The position numbers and the translations under genes are program-made. Positions 18,562 through 27,330 of a stretch of 64,000 nt of DNA are shown here, piece after piece. Position 1 is the first letter of the stretch. The number at the start of each line of letters is the position of its first letter. The notes below the pieces were generated by a model that was given only the letters and a program-made list of their open reading frames with translations, was not told the origin of the DNA and searched no databases. This stretch comes from Rhizobium sp. NFR03 (GTDB taxonomy: Bacteria; Pseudomonadota; Alphaproteobacteria; Rhizobiales; Rhizobiaceae), in NCBI RefSeq assembly GCF_900111275.1, contig NZ_FOGR01000003.1:372001-436000 (forward strand), in the 5' to 3' direction.

Positions 18562-19137
18562 ATGACCTTCGCACGATTGAAGTCAGGTCTGGCCTTGGGT
18601 ATCGCCCTGCTGTCGATCACGATAGCCGGGTGCAGCAGCTACGAGCCCGCACCTCGCGCCTTCAGCGAGGCCACCATTCAGCCCTACCGGCTGGATAGCG
18701 GCGACCGCCTGCGCATCAGCGTCTTCGAGCAGGCGGGCCTCACCGGTTCCTACACCGTCGATCAGGCTGGCTACGTCGCCTTTCCGCTCATTGGTTCGGT
18801 CCCATCACGCGGTCATACGCTGAGCGAGATGGAAACCATGATCGCGCAGAAACTGCGCGCCGGTTACCTGCGCGATCCCGACGTGACGATCGAGGTCGAT
18901 CGCTATCGCTCCGTCTTTATCATGGGCGAAGTGGGTCAATCCGGTCAGTATTCCTACGTGCCCGGCATGACGGTACAGAACGCGATCGCGGTTGCCGGCG
19001 GCTTCTCGCCGCGCGCCAATCAGCGGACGGTGGATGTGACCCGTAAGATCAACGGGCGCATCATCACCGGCCGCGTTTCGATTTCCGATCCGATCATGGC
19101 GGGCGACACCGTCTATGTTCGTGAACGACTGTTCTGA
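18562..19137 (+). CDS. Wza/OPX-type outer-membrane polysaccharide export lipoprotein
   Basis: This 191-residue protein has a lipoprotein signal with lipobox IAGC (LLSITIAGCSS). A poly-export domain (YRLDSGDRLRISVFEQAGLTG) and one SLBB-like repeat (FIMGEVGQSGQYSY) follow. Such proteins form or extend the outer-membrane channel for a polysaccharide. The short length is typical of rhizobial OPX proteins. ATG 18562 is chosen; a TTG at 18544 is also in frame. It heads the five-gene plus-strand run ending at 24632. Confidence 0.92.
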   Translation: MTFARLKSGLALGIALLSITIAGCSSYEPAPRAFSEATIQPYRLDSGDRLRISVFEQAGLTGSYTVDQAGYVAFPLIGSVPSRGHTLSEMETMIAQKLRAGYLRDPDVTIEVDRYRSVFIMGEVGQSGQYSYVPGMTVQNAIAVAGGFSPRANQRTVDVTRKINGRIITGRVSISDPIMAGDTVYVRERLF

Positions 19138-19141
19138 GACC

Positions 19142-20335
19142 ATGCTTTCAGAATCCACGCCGTTTTCACCAGCGTCCGTCGAGCCCTCGTCGCAAGGCAG
19201 GCCACTTCGGATCATCCATTGCTTCCGTTCGCCGGTGGGCGGCATCTTCCGGCATGTGCGTGACCTTGCGGCCGCCCACGCAGCCCAAGGCCATCAGGTC
19301 GGCATTCTCTGCGACAGTTCCACGGGTGGGCCTCACGAGGAACGTCTCTTCGAAGAGATCCAGCCGCATCTGGCTCTCGGGCTCGTGCGCCTGCCGATCC
19401 GCCGCTCCATAGGCCCCTCGGATGCCAAGGCGCTGTGGACGAGCTACAAGGAACTGCGGCAGCTCAAGCCGGACATCCTTCACGGCCACGGGGCCAAAGG
19501 CGGCGCCCTCGCCCGCATGATCGGTACGGTGTTGAGGATCAACGGTTCCCACGTCGCCCGTCTCTACTCGCCCCATGGGGGCAGCCTGCATTACGACCGT
19601 AAGTCTCTCCAGGGAAAAGGCATTCTCTCGCTGGAGCGCTTTCAGGAGCATGCGACGGACGCGCTCGTCTTCGTCTGCGACTTCGAGCGGCGAACCTACG
19701 AGACAAAGGTCGGCCATCCCCGCCCGCTCGCAGAGACGATCTACAACGGTGTCGAAGACGCCGAGTTCACGCCCGTAGAGCCGGCACCTGACGCCGTCGA
19801 CTTCCTCTATATCGGCATGCTGCGCGACATGAAGGGTCCCGACATCTTCATCGATGCGCTGGGACACACGGAGCGTCTCGCCGGCCGACCGCTCAGCGCC
19901 ATGATGATCGGCGACGGGCCGCAGCAGGAAGACTATCTGCGCATGAAACTCCACCGCGGGCTGGGACAGCGGATCGCCATGGCGCCTGCGATGCCGGCCC
20001 GGGAGGCCTTCGCCCGCGCGCGCTTCGTCGTCGTGCCCTCGCGAGCCGAATCGATGCCCTATATCGTTCTGGAAGCCATCGCGGCCGGACGCCCCGTCAT
20101 TGCCGCGCGTGTCGGTGGAACGCCGGAAATCCTCGGCGCAGACAGCGCAGCCCTGGCCGAACCGAACGATGCCCAATCGCTCGCCGGCATCATGCACCGT
20201 GCGCTGACGGAAGATGGCTGGGCCGAACGCACCATGCCCGACCCGGCGGCTTTCAAGGCGACCTTCTCCTCCGCCACCATGGCCAGATCGATGATGCAGC
20301 TATACCGGCGACTGGCAAACGAAGCCGGCGGCTGA
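19142..20335 (+). CDS. GT4-family glycosyltransferase
   Basis: This protein of 397 residues has two Rossmann-like halves of the GT-B fold. The N-terminal part begins RIIHCFRSPVGGIFRHVRDL. The C-terminal part includes the nucleotide-sugar EX7E motif (ESMPYIVLE) and GRPVIAARVGGTPEI. It should add a sugar from an NDP-sugar to the growing lipid-linked repeat unit in the cytoplasm. It starts four bases after the OPX stop, with no clear ribosome site, so coupled translation is likely. Confidence 0.9.
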   Translation: MLSESTPFSPASVEPSSQGRPLRIIHCFRSPVGGIFRHVRDLAAAHAAQGHQVGILCDSSTGGPHEERLFEEIQPHLALGLVRLPIRRSIGPSDAKALWTSYKELRQLKPDILHGHGAKGGALARMIGTVLRINGSHVARLYSPHGGSLHYDRKSLQGKGILSLERFQEHATDALVFVCDFERRTYETKVGHPRPLAETIYNGVEDAEFTPVEPAPDAVDFLYIGMLRDMKGPDIFIDALGHTERLAGRPLSAMMIGDGPQQEDYLRMKLHRGLGQRIAMAPAMPAREAFARARFVVVPSRAESMPYIVLEAIAAGRPVIAARVGGTPEILGADSAALAEPNDAQSLAGIMHRALTEDGWAERTMPDPAAFKATFSSATMARSMMQLYRRLANEAGG

Positions 20336-20528
20336 TCCGCATGTATGACCGGCCGTCCTACAACCGCGGCCATCCACGCCGCATCGGATTTTGCAGCACC
20401 TTGTTGAAATTACGAAGCTATTTCTCTTAACCCATTTCGGAACGGGTCGGATTGCAGGCACTGCTGTAAACGTTTCTTAGGTCATCCCTGCTAAGTCTTT
20501 TCGAGCCAACGGCAGGATGGGCAGCATC

Positions 20529-22091
20529 ATGAACCAGATCGAGAAGCCGGAAACCTTCGACCCAGAAGCTTTGCGCCGGCAGATTTCGGAAATCCGGACG
20601 ATCTCGCGCGACGAGGTGCGCCCGGCCGAGACGCGCAGGGAACTCAACCCGCTGGCGCGGCGGATCGCGGCGCAGTTCCGCACCGACACCTACTCTCCCG
20701 CTATGGTGCTCGGCTGCCTTCGCCTGTTCGAATTCGCGGCACTGTTCATTATCGGCTACATCATCAACAGCCTCTATGTGGCCCCGGAGTTCGGTCGCTG
20801 GGTCGAATATTGCGTTATGCTCGCCGCCAGCTCGGCTCTCACGGTCGTCTTTCTGCAGTTCTCCGACGGCTACCAGATTCCGATCCTGCGCTCGGTGCCG
20901 CGTGCGTTGCCGCGCCTGCTGGGCGCCTGGACGCTCGGCTTCGGCGTCATTACCATCGTCATGTTCTTCCTGAAGACCGGCGACGCCTATTCCCGCCTCT
21001 CCTTCGGCATCTGGTTCCTCGCCGGGACGGGCTTTCTCCTCATCGAGCGGGCCGTCATCGCCTTTTCCATCCGGCGCTGGGCGCGCAACGGCATGATGGA
21101 GCGCCGCGTCGTCATTGTCGGAGGCGGCCAGCCCGCTAAGGATCTCATCCGCGTCCTCGAACAGCAGACCGACAACGACATCCGGATCTGCGGCATCTTC
21201 GACGATCGCGACGAGCGTCGTTCGCCGAATATCATTGCCGGATATCCCAAGCTCGGCACCTTTGCCGAACTCATCGAATTCGCCCGCCTTGCGCGTATCG
21301 ACATGCTGATCATAGCCCTGCCGCTATCGGCCGAGCGGCGCATTCTCGATCTGCTGAAGAAGCTCTGGATCCTGCCCGTGGACATCCGGTTGGCCGCCCA
21401 CGCCGCCAACCTCCGTTTTCGCCCGCGCAGCTATTCCCACGTCGGCCAGGTGCCGATGCTCGATATCTTCGACAAGCCGATTGCCGACTGGGATTGGGTT
21501 GCGAAGCGCATCTTCGACGTCGTTTTCAGCATCGTGGCGCTCGTGCTGCTCTGGCCAGTTTTCATCGGCGCGGCGCTTGCCGTCAAGCTGACCTCCTCCG
21601 GCCCGATCATCTTCAAGCAGATGCGTCACGGCTTCAACAACGAGCAGATCGAGGTCTACAAGTTCCGCTCGATGTATACCGACATGAGCGATCCCAGCGC
21701 CCGCAACGCCGTCACCAAAGGCGATCCCCGGGTAACGCCCGTCGGCCGCTTCCTGCGCAAATCCTCCATCGACGAGCTTCCGCAGATCTTCAACGTGCTG
21801 CGCGGACAGCTGTCGCTCGTCGGCCCGCGCCCCCACGCCGTCGCCGCGCAGACCGCCGACCGGAACTACAGCGATGTGGTCGAGGGCTATTTCGCCCGCC
21901 ACCGCGTAAAGCCCGGCGTCACCGGCTGGGCGCAGATCAACGGCTGGCGCGGCGAGATCGACAATGACGAGAAGATCCGGTTTCGCACAGCCTTCGATCT
22001 GCACTACATCGAGAACTGGTCGCTCTGGTTCGATCTGAAGATCCTGTTCCTCACGCCCATCCGCCTTCTCAACACGGAAAACGCATATTGA
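20529..22091 (+). CDS. polyprenyl glycosylphosphotransferase (undecaprenyl-phosphate sugar-1-phosphate transferase)
   Basis: This protein of about 520 residues resembles the WcaJ/PssA group. It has an N-terminal block of four membrane helices (about 60-170), a CoA-binding-like Rossmann domain (RRVVIVGGGQPAKDL) and a C-terminal catalytic domain after a further helix. The catalytic part has KFRSMY, DPRVTPVGRFLRKSSIDELPQ and LSLVGPRPHAVA. It loads the first sugar phosphate onto undecaprenyl phosphate to start a repeat unit. ATG 20529 has an AGGATGGG-like site; ATG 20517 is an alternative. The downstream gene overlaps its stop. Confidence 0.93.
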   Translation: MNQIEKPETFDPEALRRQISEIRTISRDEVRPAETRRELNPLARRIAAQFRTDTYSPAMVLGCLRLFEFAALFIIGYIINSLYVAPEFGRWVEYCVMLAASSALTVVFLQFSDGYQIPILRSVPRALPRLLGAWTLGFGVITIVMFFLKTGDAYSRLSFGIWFLAGTGFLLIERAVIAFSIRRWARNGMMERRVVIVGGGQPAKDLIRVLEQQTDNDIRICGIFDDRDERRSPNIIAGYPKLGTFAELIEFARLARIDMLIIALPLSAERRILDLLKKLWILPVDIRLAAHAANLRFRPRSYSHVGQVPMLDIFDKPIADWDWVAKRIFDVVFSIVALVLLWPVFIGAALAVKLTSSGPIIFKQMRHGFNNEQIEVYKFRSMYTDMSDPSARNAVTKGDPRVTPVGRFLRKSSIDELPQIFNVLRGQLSLVGPRPHAVAAQTADRNYSDVVEGYFARHRVKPGVTGWAQINGWRGEIDNDEKIRFRTAFDLHYIENWSLWFDLKILFLTPIRLLNTENAY

Positions 22092-23356
22092 GCACGATCG
22101 TCGCCCCTGCCGGCGTGTTCCGGCCGCAGCTGGCTGCGTTCGCAGTTCTCGGTTCGATGGCCGTTGCCTTCGGCGTGTTTCTTCAGGGCTTCGTCATTGT
22201 CGAGCCGGCGCCGCACGAGCTGTTCGTCGCGGGTCTCATCGGCGTCTGGGCGTTCTGCGGCCTGCGCATTTCGCGCTCGACGGCACCGCTCTTCACGCTT
22301 CTGGTTCTCTTCATGACAGGCGGCATCTTGTCTCTGACCGTCATGGACGATCTCGACGTCGCGCCGATGTACATGGCGATCTCGGGCTTCCTCGCGATCA
22401 CCTCGATCTTCTACGCCGCCATCATCGAGGCGCGTCACGAACGGCTGAAGCTGATGTTCAGAGCCTGGGTCGCCGCCGGCGTCGGCACGGCCACCCTCGG
22501 CATTCTTGGCTATTTCGGCGCGATTCCGGGCGGCGAAGCTTTCACCCGCTACGACCGCGCCATGGGCGCTTTTCAGGATCCGAACGTCTTCGGCCCCTTC
22601 CTGGTCGCACCATCCCTCTACCTCATCCACGGGGTGCTCAAAGGTCGGCTGATCGACCTGCCGCTCCGCGCGCTCGGCATCCTCGTCATGGCGTTCGGCC
22701 TGTTCCTGTCCTTCTCCCGCGCTGCCTGGGCGCTCTATCTCTTTTCCGCCTGCATGCTCGTTTTCATCATGCTCCTGAAGGAGCGGACGGGCGCCTTCCG
22801 CCTGAAGATTTTCGTCATCGCGCTTGGCGGTGTGATGCTCATGGTGACATCGCTGGTCGTGGCTCTGCAGATCCCCCAGGTCGCAGACCTGTTTTCCAAC
22901 CGGACCCAGCTGGTTCAGGATTATGATGGTGGCCACCTCGGCCGATTCGAGCGCCACCGCATCGGCTTCCTGATGTCGATGGAAAAGCCGCTCGGCATCG
23001 GCCCCATGATGTTCTCCAAGATCTTCCCGGAGGATGAGCACAATATCTGGCTGAAGACGTTGACCTCGTACGGCTGGCTCGGTTTCGTCTCCTACGTGAC
23101 GCTCATCGTCTGGACGCTCTCCATCGGTTTCCGCTTCATGCTGCTGGACCGACCGTGGCAACCCTATATGATGATTGCCTGGATCGTGCTCCTGGGGCAT
23201 GTCGGGATTGGAAATGTGATCGATACGGATCATTGGCGTCATTTCTATCTGCTTCTCGGCATCATCTGGGGTTGCGGCGCGCTCGAATACCGCTACAGCA
23301 GACGGTCGCAGGCACAGGGCCTGCGCGAAACGACTTCAGAAGGCGCAGCGGCCTGA
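22088..23356 (+). CDS. O-antigen ligase/polymerase-like (Wzy/WaaL) membrane protein
   Basis: This 422-residue polytopic membrane protein has about ten helices and a large periplasmic loop (LVQDYDGGHLGRFERHRIGF), as in Wzy/WaaL proteins. These join lipid-linked repeat units or transfer polysaccharide to an acceptor. The probable start is TTG 22088, which overlaps the stop of the preceding gene by four bases. Whether it is a polymerase or a ligase cannot be told from sequence, but it sits where a polymerase is expected in this locus. Confidence 0.85.
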   Translation: MSTIVAPAGVFRPQLAAFAVLGSMAVAFGVFLQGFVIVEPAPHELFVAGLIGVWAFCGLRISRSTAPLFTLLVLFMTGGILSLTVMDDLDVAPMYMAISGFLAITSIFYAAIIEARHERLKLMFRAWVAAGVGTATLGILGYFGAIPGGEAFTRYDRAMGAFQDPNVFGPFLVAPSLYLIHGVLKGRLIDLPLRALGILVMAFGLFLSFSRAAWALYLFSACMLVFIMLLKERTGAFRLKIFVIALGGVMLMVTSLVVALQIPQVADLFSNRTQLVQDYDGGHLGRFERHRIGFLMSMEKPLGIGPMMFSKIFPEDEHNIWLKTLTSYGWLGFVSYVTLIVWTLSIGFRFMLLDRPWQPYMMIAWIVLLGHVGIGNVIDTDHWRHFYLLLGIIWGCGALEYRYSRRSQAQGLRETTSEGAAA

Positions 23357-23378
23357 CACGCCATCGCGATCGACACGT

Positions 23379-24632
23379 ATGACCACCCCGACCTCGACGA
23401 CGGAAACCAAGGCGACCGAGATGCAGGCGACCGACAGAACCGGCGGGCAAGATGGATCAACGGCGCCGGCAGCCGGACGCCTGCAAACCGATGCGGATCG
23501 CGCTTCGCTGTCGATCCTCCAGGTGCTGGAACCCTCCGGCGGCGGTTCGGGTCGCCACTTCCTCGATCTCTGCCACGGCCTGTCGCGGCGAGGCCACCGC
23601 GTCGAAGCCGTTTTCTCCCCGCTTCGCGCCGAGGAAAGCTTCGTGCGCGAACTCAAGTCGCTCGGCCTCCCCGCAATCCACAAGGTCGAGATGACGCGTT
23701 CGCCCGGCCGCGCCGATATTGCTTCGTGGAAAAAGCTCCATCGCATTATCTCCCGTGGCGGGTTCGATATCGTCCATGGCCACAGCTCCAAGGCTGGAGC
23801 GCTTGCCCGCCTCCGCCTGCCTGGCCGGCATGTGCCGCGGATCTACACGCCCCATGCGTTTCGCACGATGGACCCCACGCTCGGCTCCACCGGCCGCAAG
23901 CTGTTCGGCTCGGTCGAGACGTTTCTGGGCCGATTCCTGACGGACCACCTCATCTGCGTCTCCGAGGACGAATATCGCCACGCCATCACGCTCGGCATTC
24001 CAGAGAATCGGATGTCGGTGATCGTCAACGGCGTTTCGCAGCCTGTGAAGGACATGGCGATGACGGTGCGGGCGAGCTTCGGCATCACGCCGGAAACCTT
24101 CGTCTTCGGCTTCGTCGGCCGGCTATCGCACCAGAAGGCGCCCGAGCGCCTGATCGAAGCCTTCCGACATGCGGCGGCAAAGCTGCCGGAAGCCCATTTG
24201 ATCATGATCGGCTTTGGGGAGCAGGATGCGCCCGTACGTGCCGCCATCGCCGCAAGCGGCCTGCAAAGCCGCATCCACCTGACATCCGCCTTCTCAGGCC
24301 CGCAGGCCATCCCCGCCTTCGACTGCCTCGTCATGCCAAGCCGCTACGAAGCCATGTCCTATGTCATGCTCGAGGCCGCAGCCGCCGGTCGGCCGATCAT
24401 CTCCACCGCTGTCGGCGGTGCGACGACGGCCGTGGAGGAAGGCGAGACGGGCATCATCGTTCCCAATGACGGTGACGCCACCAAGCTCGCCAGCGCCATG
24501 ATAACGCTCGCAGAACCCGCCAAATACCAGTCCTTCCGCGCAGCCGCCGACCACGCCCGCGCCCGCTTCGCCCTCGATGTCATGATCGACAAGACCGAAG
24601 CCATCTACAAGATGCTCGGCACGCGCCGCTGA
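23379..24632 (+). CDS. GT4-family glycosyltransferase
   Basis: This protein has 417 residues. After a Thr/Glu/Gly-rich N-terminal tail of about 45 residues, it has the GT-B start SILQVLEPSGGGSGRHFLDLC, then KAPERLIEAF in the second half and the EX7E motif (EAMSYVMLE). It resembles the other GT4 of the locus but is not a recent copy. It likely adds a sugar to the repeat unit. It ends the plus-strand run; a terminator lies at 24711. Confidence 0.9.
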   Translation: MTTPTSTTETKATEMQATDRTGGQDGSTAPAAGRLQTDADRASLSILQVLEPSGGGSGRHFLDLCHGLSRRGHRVEAVFSPLRAEESFVRELKSLGLPAIHKVEMTRSPGRADIASWKKLHRIISRGGFDIVHGHSSKAGALARLRLPGRHVPRIYTPHAFRTMDPTLGSTGRKLFGSVETFLGRFLTDHLICVSEDEYRHAITLGIPENRMSVIVNGVSQPVKDMAMTVRASFGITPETFVFGFVGRLSHQKAPERLIEAFRHAAAKLPEAHLIMIGFGEQDAPVRAAIAASGLQSRIHLTSAFSGPQAIPAFDCLVMPSRYEAMSYVMLEAAAAGRPIISTAVGGATTAVEEGETGIIVPNDGDATKLASAMITLAEPAKYQSFRAAADHARARFALDVMIDKTEAIYKMLGTRR

Positions 24633-24710
24633 CGGCCGGACGGGTCAGCAGCGTGTCGAGAGAGCGGGAGCCAAACGCAACGAGGCGCGATACTGACACG
24701 TCTGCAAAGC

Positions 24711-24738
24711 AAAAAGCCCACGGTTCACGTGGGCTTTT
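24711..24738. terminator. bidirectional terminator after the polysaccharide run
   Basis: GCCCACG and CGTGGGC pair around a GTTCA loop, with A-runs before and T-runs after. It can end both the plus-strand run and the minus-strand BA14K gene. Confidence 0.88.
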
Positions 24739-24767
24739 CCGCTTCATCCTGCAGTCGCGCTACCGCC

Positions 24768-25271
24768 TCAATACGGCGAATTGCACTGACGACGCGGGCC
24801 GTTATACGGCTGGAACGTGTTGTCGTAGGCTCGGTACGAACGATAGCGGGCCTGGCACCATGCAACGTGCGAGTTGCCGCCATACGTCCGGGTGTAGGCC
24901 GGCCGTGCATATCGCGGCTGCGCGTTCAGTGCGCCGCCGATGATCGCACCGGCAGCGAAAGCACCGAGAGGCACGCCGATACCGCGGTCGCGATAGTAGC
25001 GACGATCGCGGTAACGACGATCGTAACGCCAATTGCGATCTGCTCGCCAGTTCCTGTGTCCACGCCAGTTCCGGTCGCCACGCCAGTTCCTGCCGCCGTG
25101 CCAGTCACGCCCGCCATGGCGGCGCATGATGATACGGTCGCGGTCGCGAACCTGCTGCACGTCCGAATTCGTCTGTACGGGCTGAACCTTGGATAGCGGC
25201 ATGGCGCTCGCGGGACCGATGCCGGAGAACGCCGTCACAAGCGACACAAGCGCAATGATGATTTTTTTCAT
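24768..25271 (-). CDS. BA14K-type secreted protein with Asn-Trp-Arg repeats
   Basis: This 167-residue protein begins with a signal peptide ([19 protein letters not shown], cleavage near ASA-M). A tract of repeated N-W-R units flanked by Gly/Asp/His and Arg-Tyr runs follows (about 50-95). The C-terminal part (about 100-167) has a Gly-rich helix and the [19 protein letters not shown] core of the BA14K family, first seen in Brucella as a lectin-like immunoreactive protein. It is periplasmic or surface exposed. A good AAGGAG site precedes the ATG. Its role here is unknown. Confidence 0.85.
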   Translation of the reverse strand: MKKIIIALVSLVTAFSGIGPASAMPLSKVQPVQTNSDVQQVRDRDRIIMRRHGGRDWHGGRNWRGDRNWRGHRNWRADRNWRYDRRYRDRRYYRDRGIGVPLGAFAAGAIIGGALNAQPRYARPAYTRTYGGNSHVAWCQARYRSYRAYDNTFQPYNGPRRQCNSPY

Positions 25272-25488
25272 GGATATCTCCTTCCGTACGTCAGAAGATA
25301 GGCCTCAGGCCTCTGCCGGCAATATGCGCACGCACCTCGAAAACATCACGTTCGCGCGACTGTATCTCCGAACGCATCCCACAAAGACTTCGCGTGGTCT
25401 CGCTGCGGGTCCTATCCCCTATTTTGTTTCCCACTCTCCATTTTCTCCTTGCACCTGCACGCCTGAGAATATAGGCCTTCCCTCGGAA

Positions 25489-25565
<77 letters not shown>

Positions 25566-26142
25566 TTTAAATCAACCACTTAGCTGGTTGAACAGAGCTC
25601 CCCCAGAGCTCCCCGGCGCCACCGGCGACGGAACGCAGTTAAAGATATACTGACATTCCGGCTGATTGAGCCGTCTAAGTTCATTTCTTGTCCGAGAAAC
25701 GTGGTCTCTGCCGTTCCAAGGGCAGCGATGTTCGCTGTGCGTTCGGCCAGAAGATGCGTGAGCAAAGTTCAATCTCGCTTGCCCCGGTTTTGATCGAAGC
25801 CATCCTTTCGAACCAGAAGCATGAATCGTTCGCTCAGCGTCAGCCGAGGGCAAAATAGTCACGTATGAATATGCTGAGCACTCTGACGGAACTACCAGTC
25901 GCAATCGTGCAGATGATCATCGGTGGTTACGCCGCTGGAGTTCTCGTTGGCCCGTATATTTAACGCAGAAGCACTTCTGAAGGCCAGGCTGTAGCTGATC
26001 CGTTTAAGCGTATCACGAACGCACCGCGCAAGTTTCGCCAACTACACCAACCAATGCAGGCGTTAGCCGCAGATCCAATGGCAGCAAAGAAGGCTGATTG
26101 TAGTCGTTGCATTCATCCAGGCTGCCCACGCAGGGGCAAAAC
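25566..26142. other. 577-base accessory-looking gap downstream of tRNA-Pro
   Basis: The gap has no convincing gene. It holds a perfect hairpin right after the tRNA (TCAACCA, loop CTTAGC, TGGTTGA) without a T-run and a second small hairpin (GAGCT...AGCTC). One possible 32-codon frame lies at 25865. Base content looks lower in G and C than in the neighbours. No integrase fragment was recognised. Confidence 0.45.
25865..25963 (+). CDS. possible 32-residue hydrophobic peptide
   Basis: The frame ATG to TAA gives MNMLSTLTELPVAIVQMIIG and then YAAGVLVGPYI, which would be one membrane helix. No ribosome site is obvious, so it may be a chance frame or the end of a decayed gene. Confidence 0.2.
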   Translation: MNMLSTLTELPVAIVQMIIGGYAAGVLVGPYI

Positions 26143-26793
26143 ATGTTTGATGGGCACTACGTTGAATGGCGACTGAAACGCGTTCGGGCGCTGGTTGAGA
26201 ACTATGGCGCAGATTGGTTTCGGGGGCGACGCGTTCTCGAGTTGGCTTGTGGCTACGGGGATATCGGAGCGAGCCTATGGACATTGGGCGCCGATGTGAC
26301 CTTCCTTGAGGGAAGAGCTGAACACATCGACGTTCTGCGCAAGCGCATGCCAATGCTGCCGTCAAACAGAACGATCGTCGGCAATATGGAGGACGGCCTC
26401 AAAGGAGTGGGATTGGCTGACAGCTATGATCTCATTATCCATTTCGGCGTGCTGTATCATCTTCAGGACTGGAAGACGTCTCTGAATGACTGCCTCAGCA
26501 TGTCTCGTTTTCTTGCTCTCGAGACGGAAGTTTGTGACAGCGACGATCCTGATTTCGAGTTTCAAAGAACGGAAACAGGATATGACCAGGCAGTCAGCGG
26601 TGTAGGCACCAGACCGTCAGCAGATCGGATTGAGCGGGAGATCCGAGAGGGCGGAATGATTCTGTCTCGTGTTAGCGACAATCGCTGCAACGCGAACATT
26701 CACGTCTACGATTGGCCAGTCATGAATACTGGAGAAATAGCGCATGGACGACGCCGGATGTGGTTCTGTGGGCAAGACCGCGTTGCGCCTTAA
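26143..26793 (+). CDS. class I SAM-dependent methyltransferase
   Basis: This 216-residue protein has the SAM-binding motif I VLELACGYGDIG (near residue 32), an acidic strand end (VTFLEGRAEHID) and a post-motif DLIIHFGVLYHL, as in class I methyltransferases. The acceptor is unknown. The start is ATG 26143; a TTG at 26107 is in frame. Codon use and base content look less GC-rich than in the flanking genes, which suggests acquisition with the region after tRNA-Pro. No partner gene is near. Confidence 0.75.
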   Translation: MFDGHYVEWRLKRVRALVENYGADWFRGRRVLELACGYGDIGASLWTLGADVTFLEGRAEHIDVLRKRMPMLPSNRTIVGNMEDGLKGVGLADSYDLIIHFGVLYHLQDWKTSLNDCLSMSRFLALETEVCDSDDPDFEFQRTETGYDQAVSGVGTRPSADRIEREIREGGMILSRVSDNRCNANIHVYDWPVMNTGEIAHGRRRMWFCGQDRVAP

Positions 26794-27218
26794 GGTGCCG
26801 GCAGGCGCTACAGCACACAGCTTCGGTTCTTGACATACTGGCAACTTCACGGCTGCTCGCATTCTTGCCTACACGGCGGCTCTTGTCCCTCAGAGACTGC
26901 AAATCCCGTAGCAAAAGACGCGAGTTTTGCGCTGTGACCTAGACAAGGGTGCGCCCCATAACGGGTTGATCTTCGTTATGCGGCGTATCCGATCTTTTTG
27001 GGAGGAGATTGTTATCGGCCTTCACAAATGAAGAGAAATGGAAGGCTTCAAATAAAAAAGCCCTTGAGTAGACGACATGTCGTCTCAAGGGCTTAGTCTT
27101 GACGTTCAAGGCTCTTGATGCATGCCCGGAAGCCGCGCGTCGGCTTTCTGAGAACGCCACGCATACATTAGGGGTCTGCCGCGTCTCAACGGATCTGGAC
27201 GTTTGCACTGCGATTTAA
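26794..27218. other. 425-base gap up to the IS element
   Basis: No convincing gene. The right half is probably the original downstream region of the Gly/Thr-rich gene now on the far side of the IS element, because it carries a minus-strand terminator (27054-27092). A TTGACA near 26834 has no good partner -10. Confidence 0.4.
27054..27092 (-). terminator. minus-strand terminator, probably for the Gly/Thr-rich gene
   Basis: GCCCTTGAG and CTCAAGGGC (27060-27068 with 27084-27092) form a nine-pair stem, with a second inner stem ACGAC/GTCGT. Reading on the minus strand, six T follow. No other minus-strand gene lies between it and the IS. Confidence 0.65.
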
Positions 27219-27234
27219 CAGGCTGCTGCAAAAC
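27219..27234 (+). repeat. IS left terminal inverted repeat
   Basis: CAGGCTGCTGCAAAAC, perfect match to the complement of the right end. The TTAA duplication precedes it. Confidence 0.9.
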
Positions 27235-27330
27235 GGCTGCATTGATTGTTTTGGTGGCTTGTTCGGCAGGTTATTCTCTTTGATGCGGTTCTGCCTTTGG
27301 TTGCCAGTGGCGGCTCGGGGTCTTTGGTGG

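Noticed and set aside
22004-23242. 412-residue minus-strand frame over the polymerase-like gene
   Set aside because: It is a highly charged shadow (Asp/Glu/His/Arg runs) of a polytopic membrane protein.
26939-27208. 89-residue minus-strand frame near the IS element
   Set aside because: It crosses the terminator hairpin and has no motif or ribosome site.
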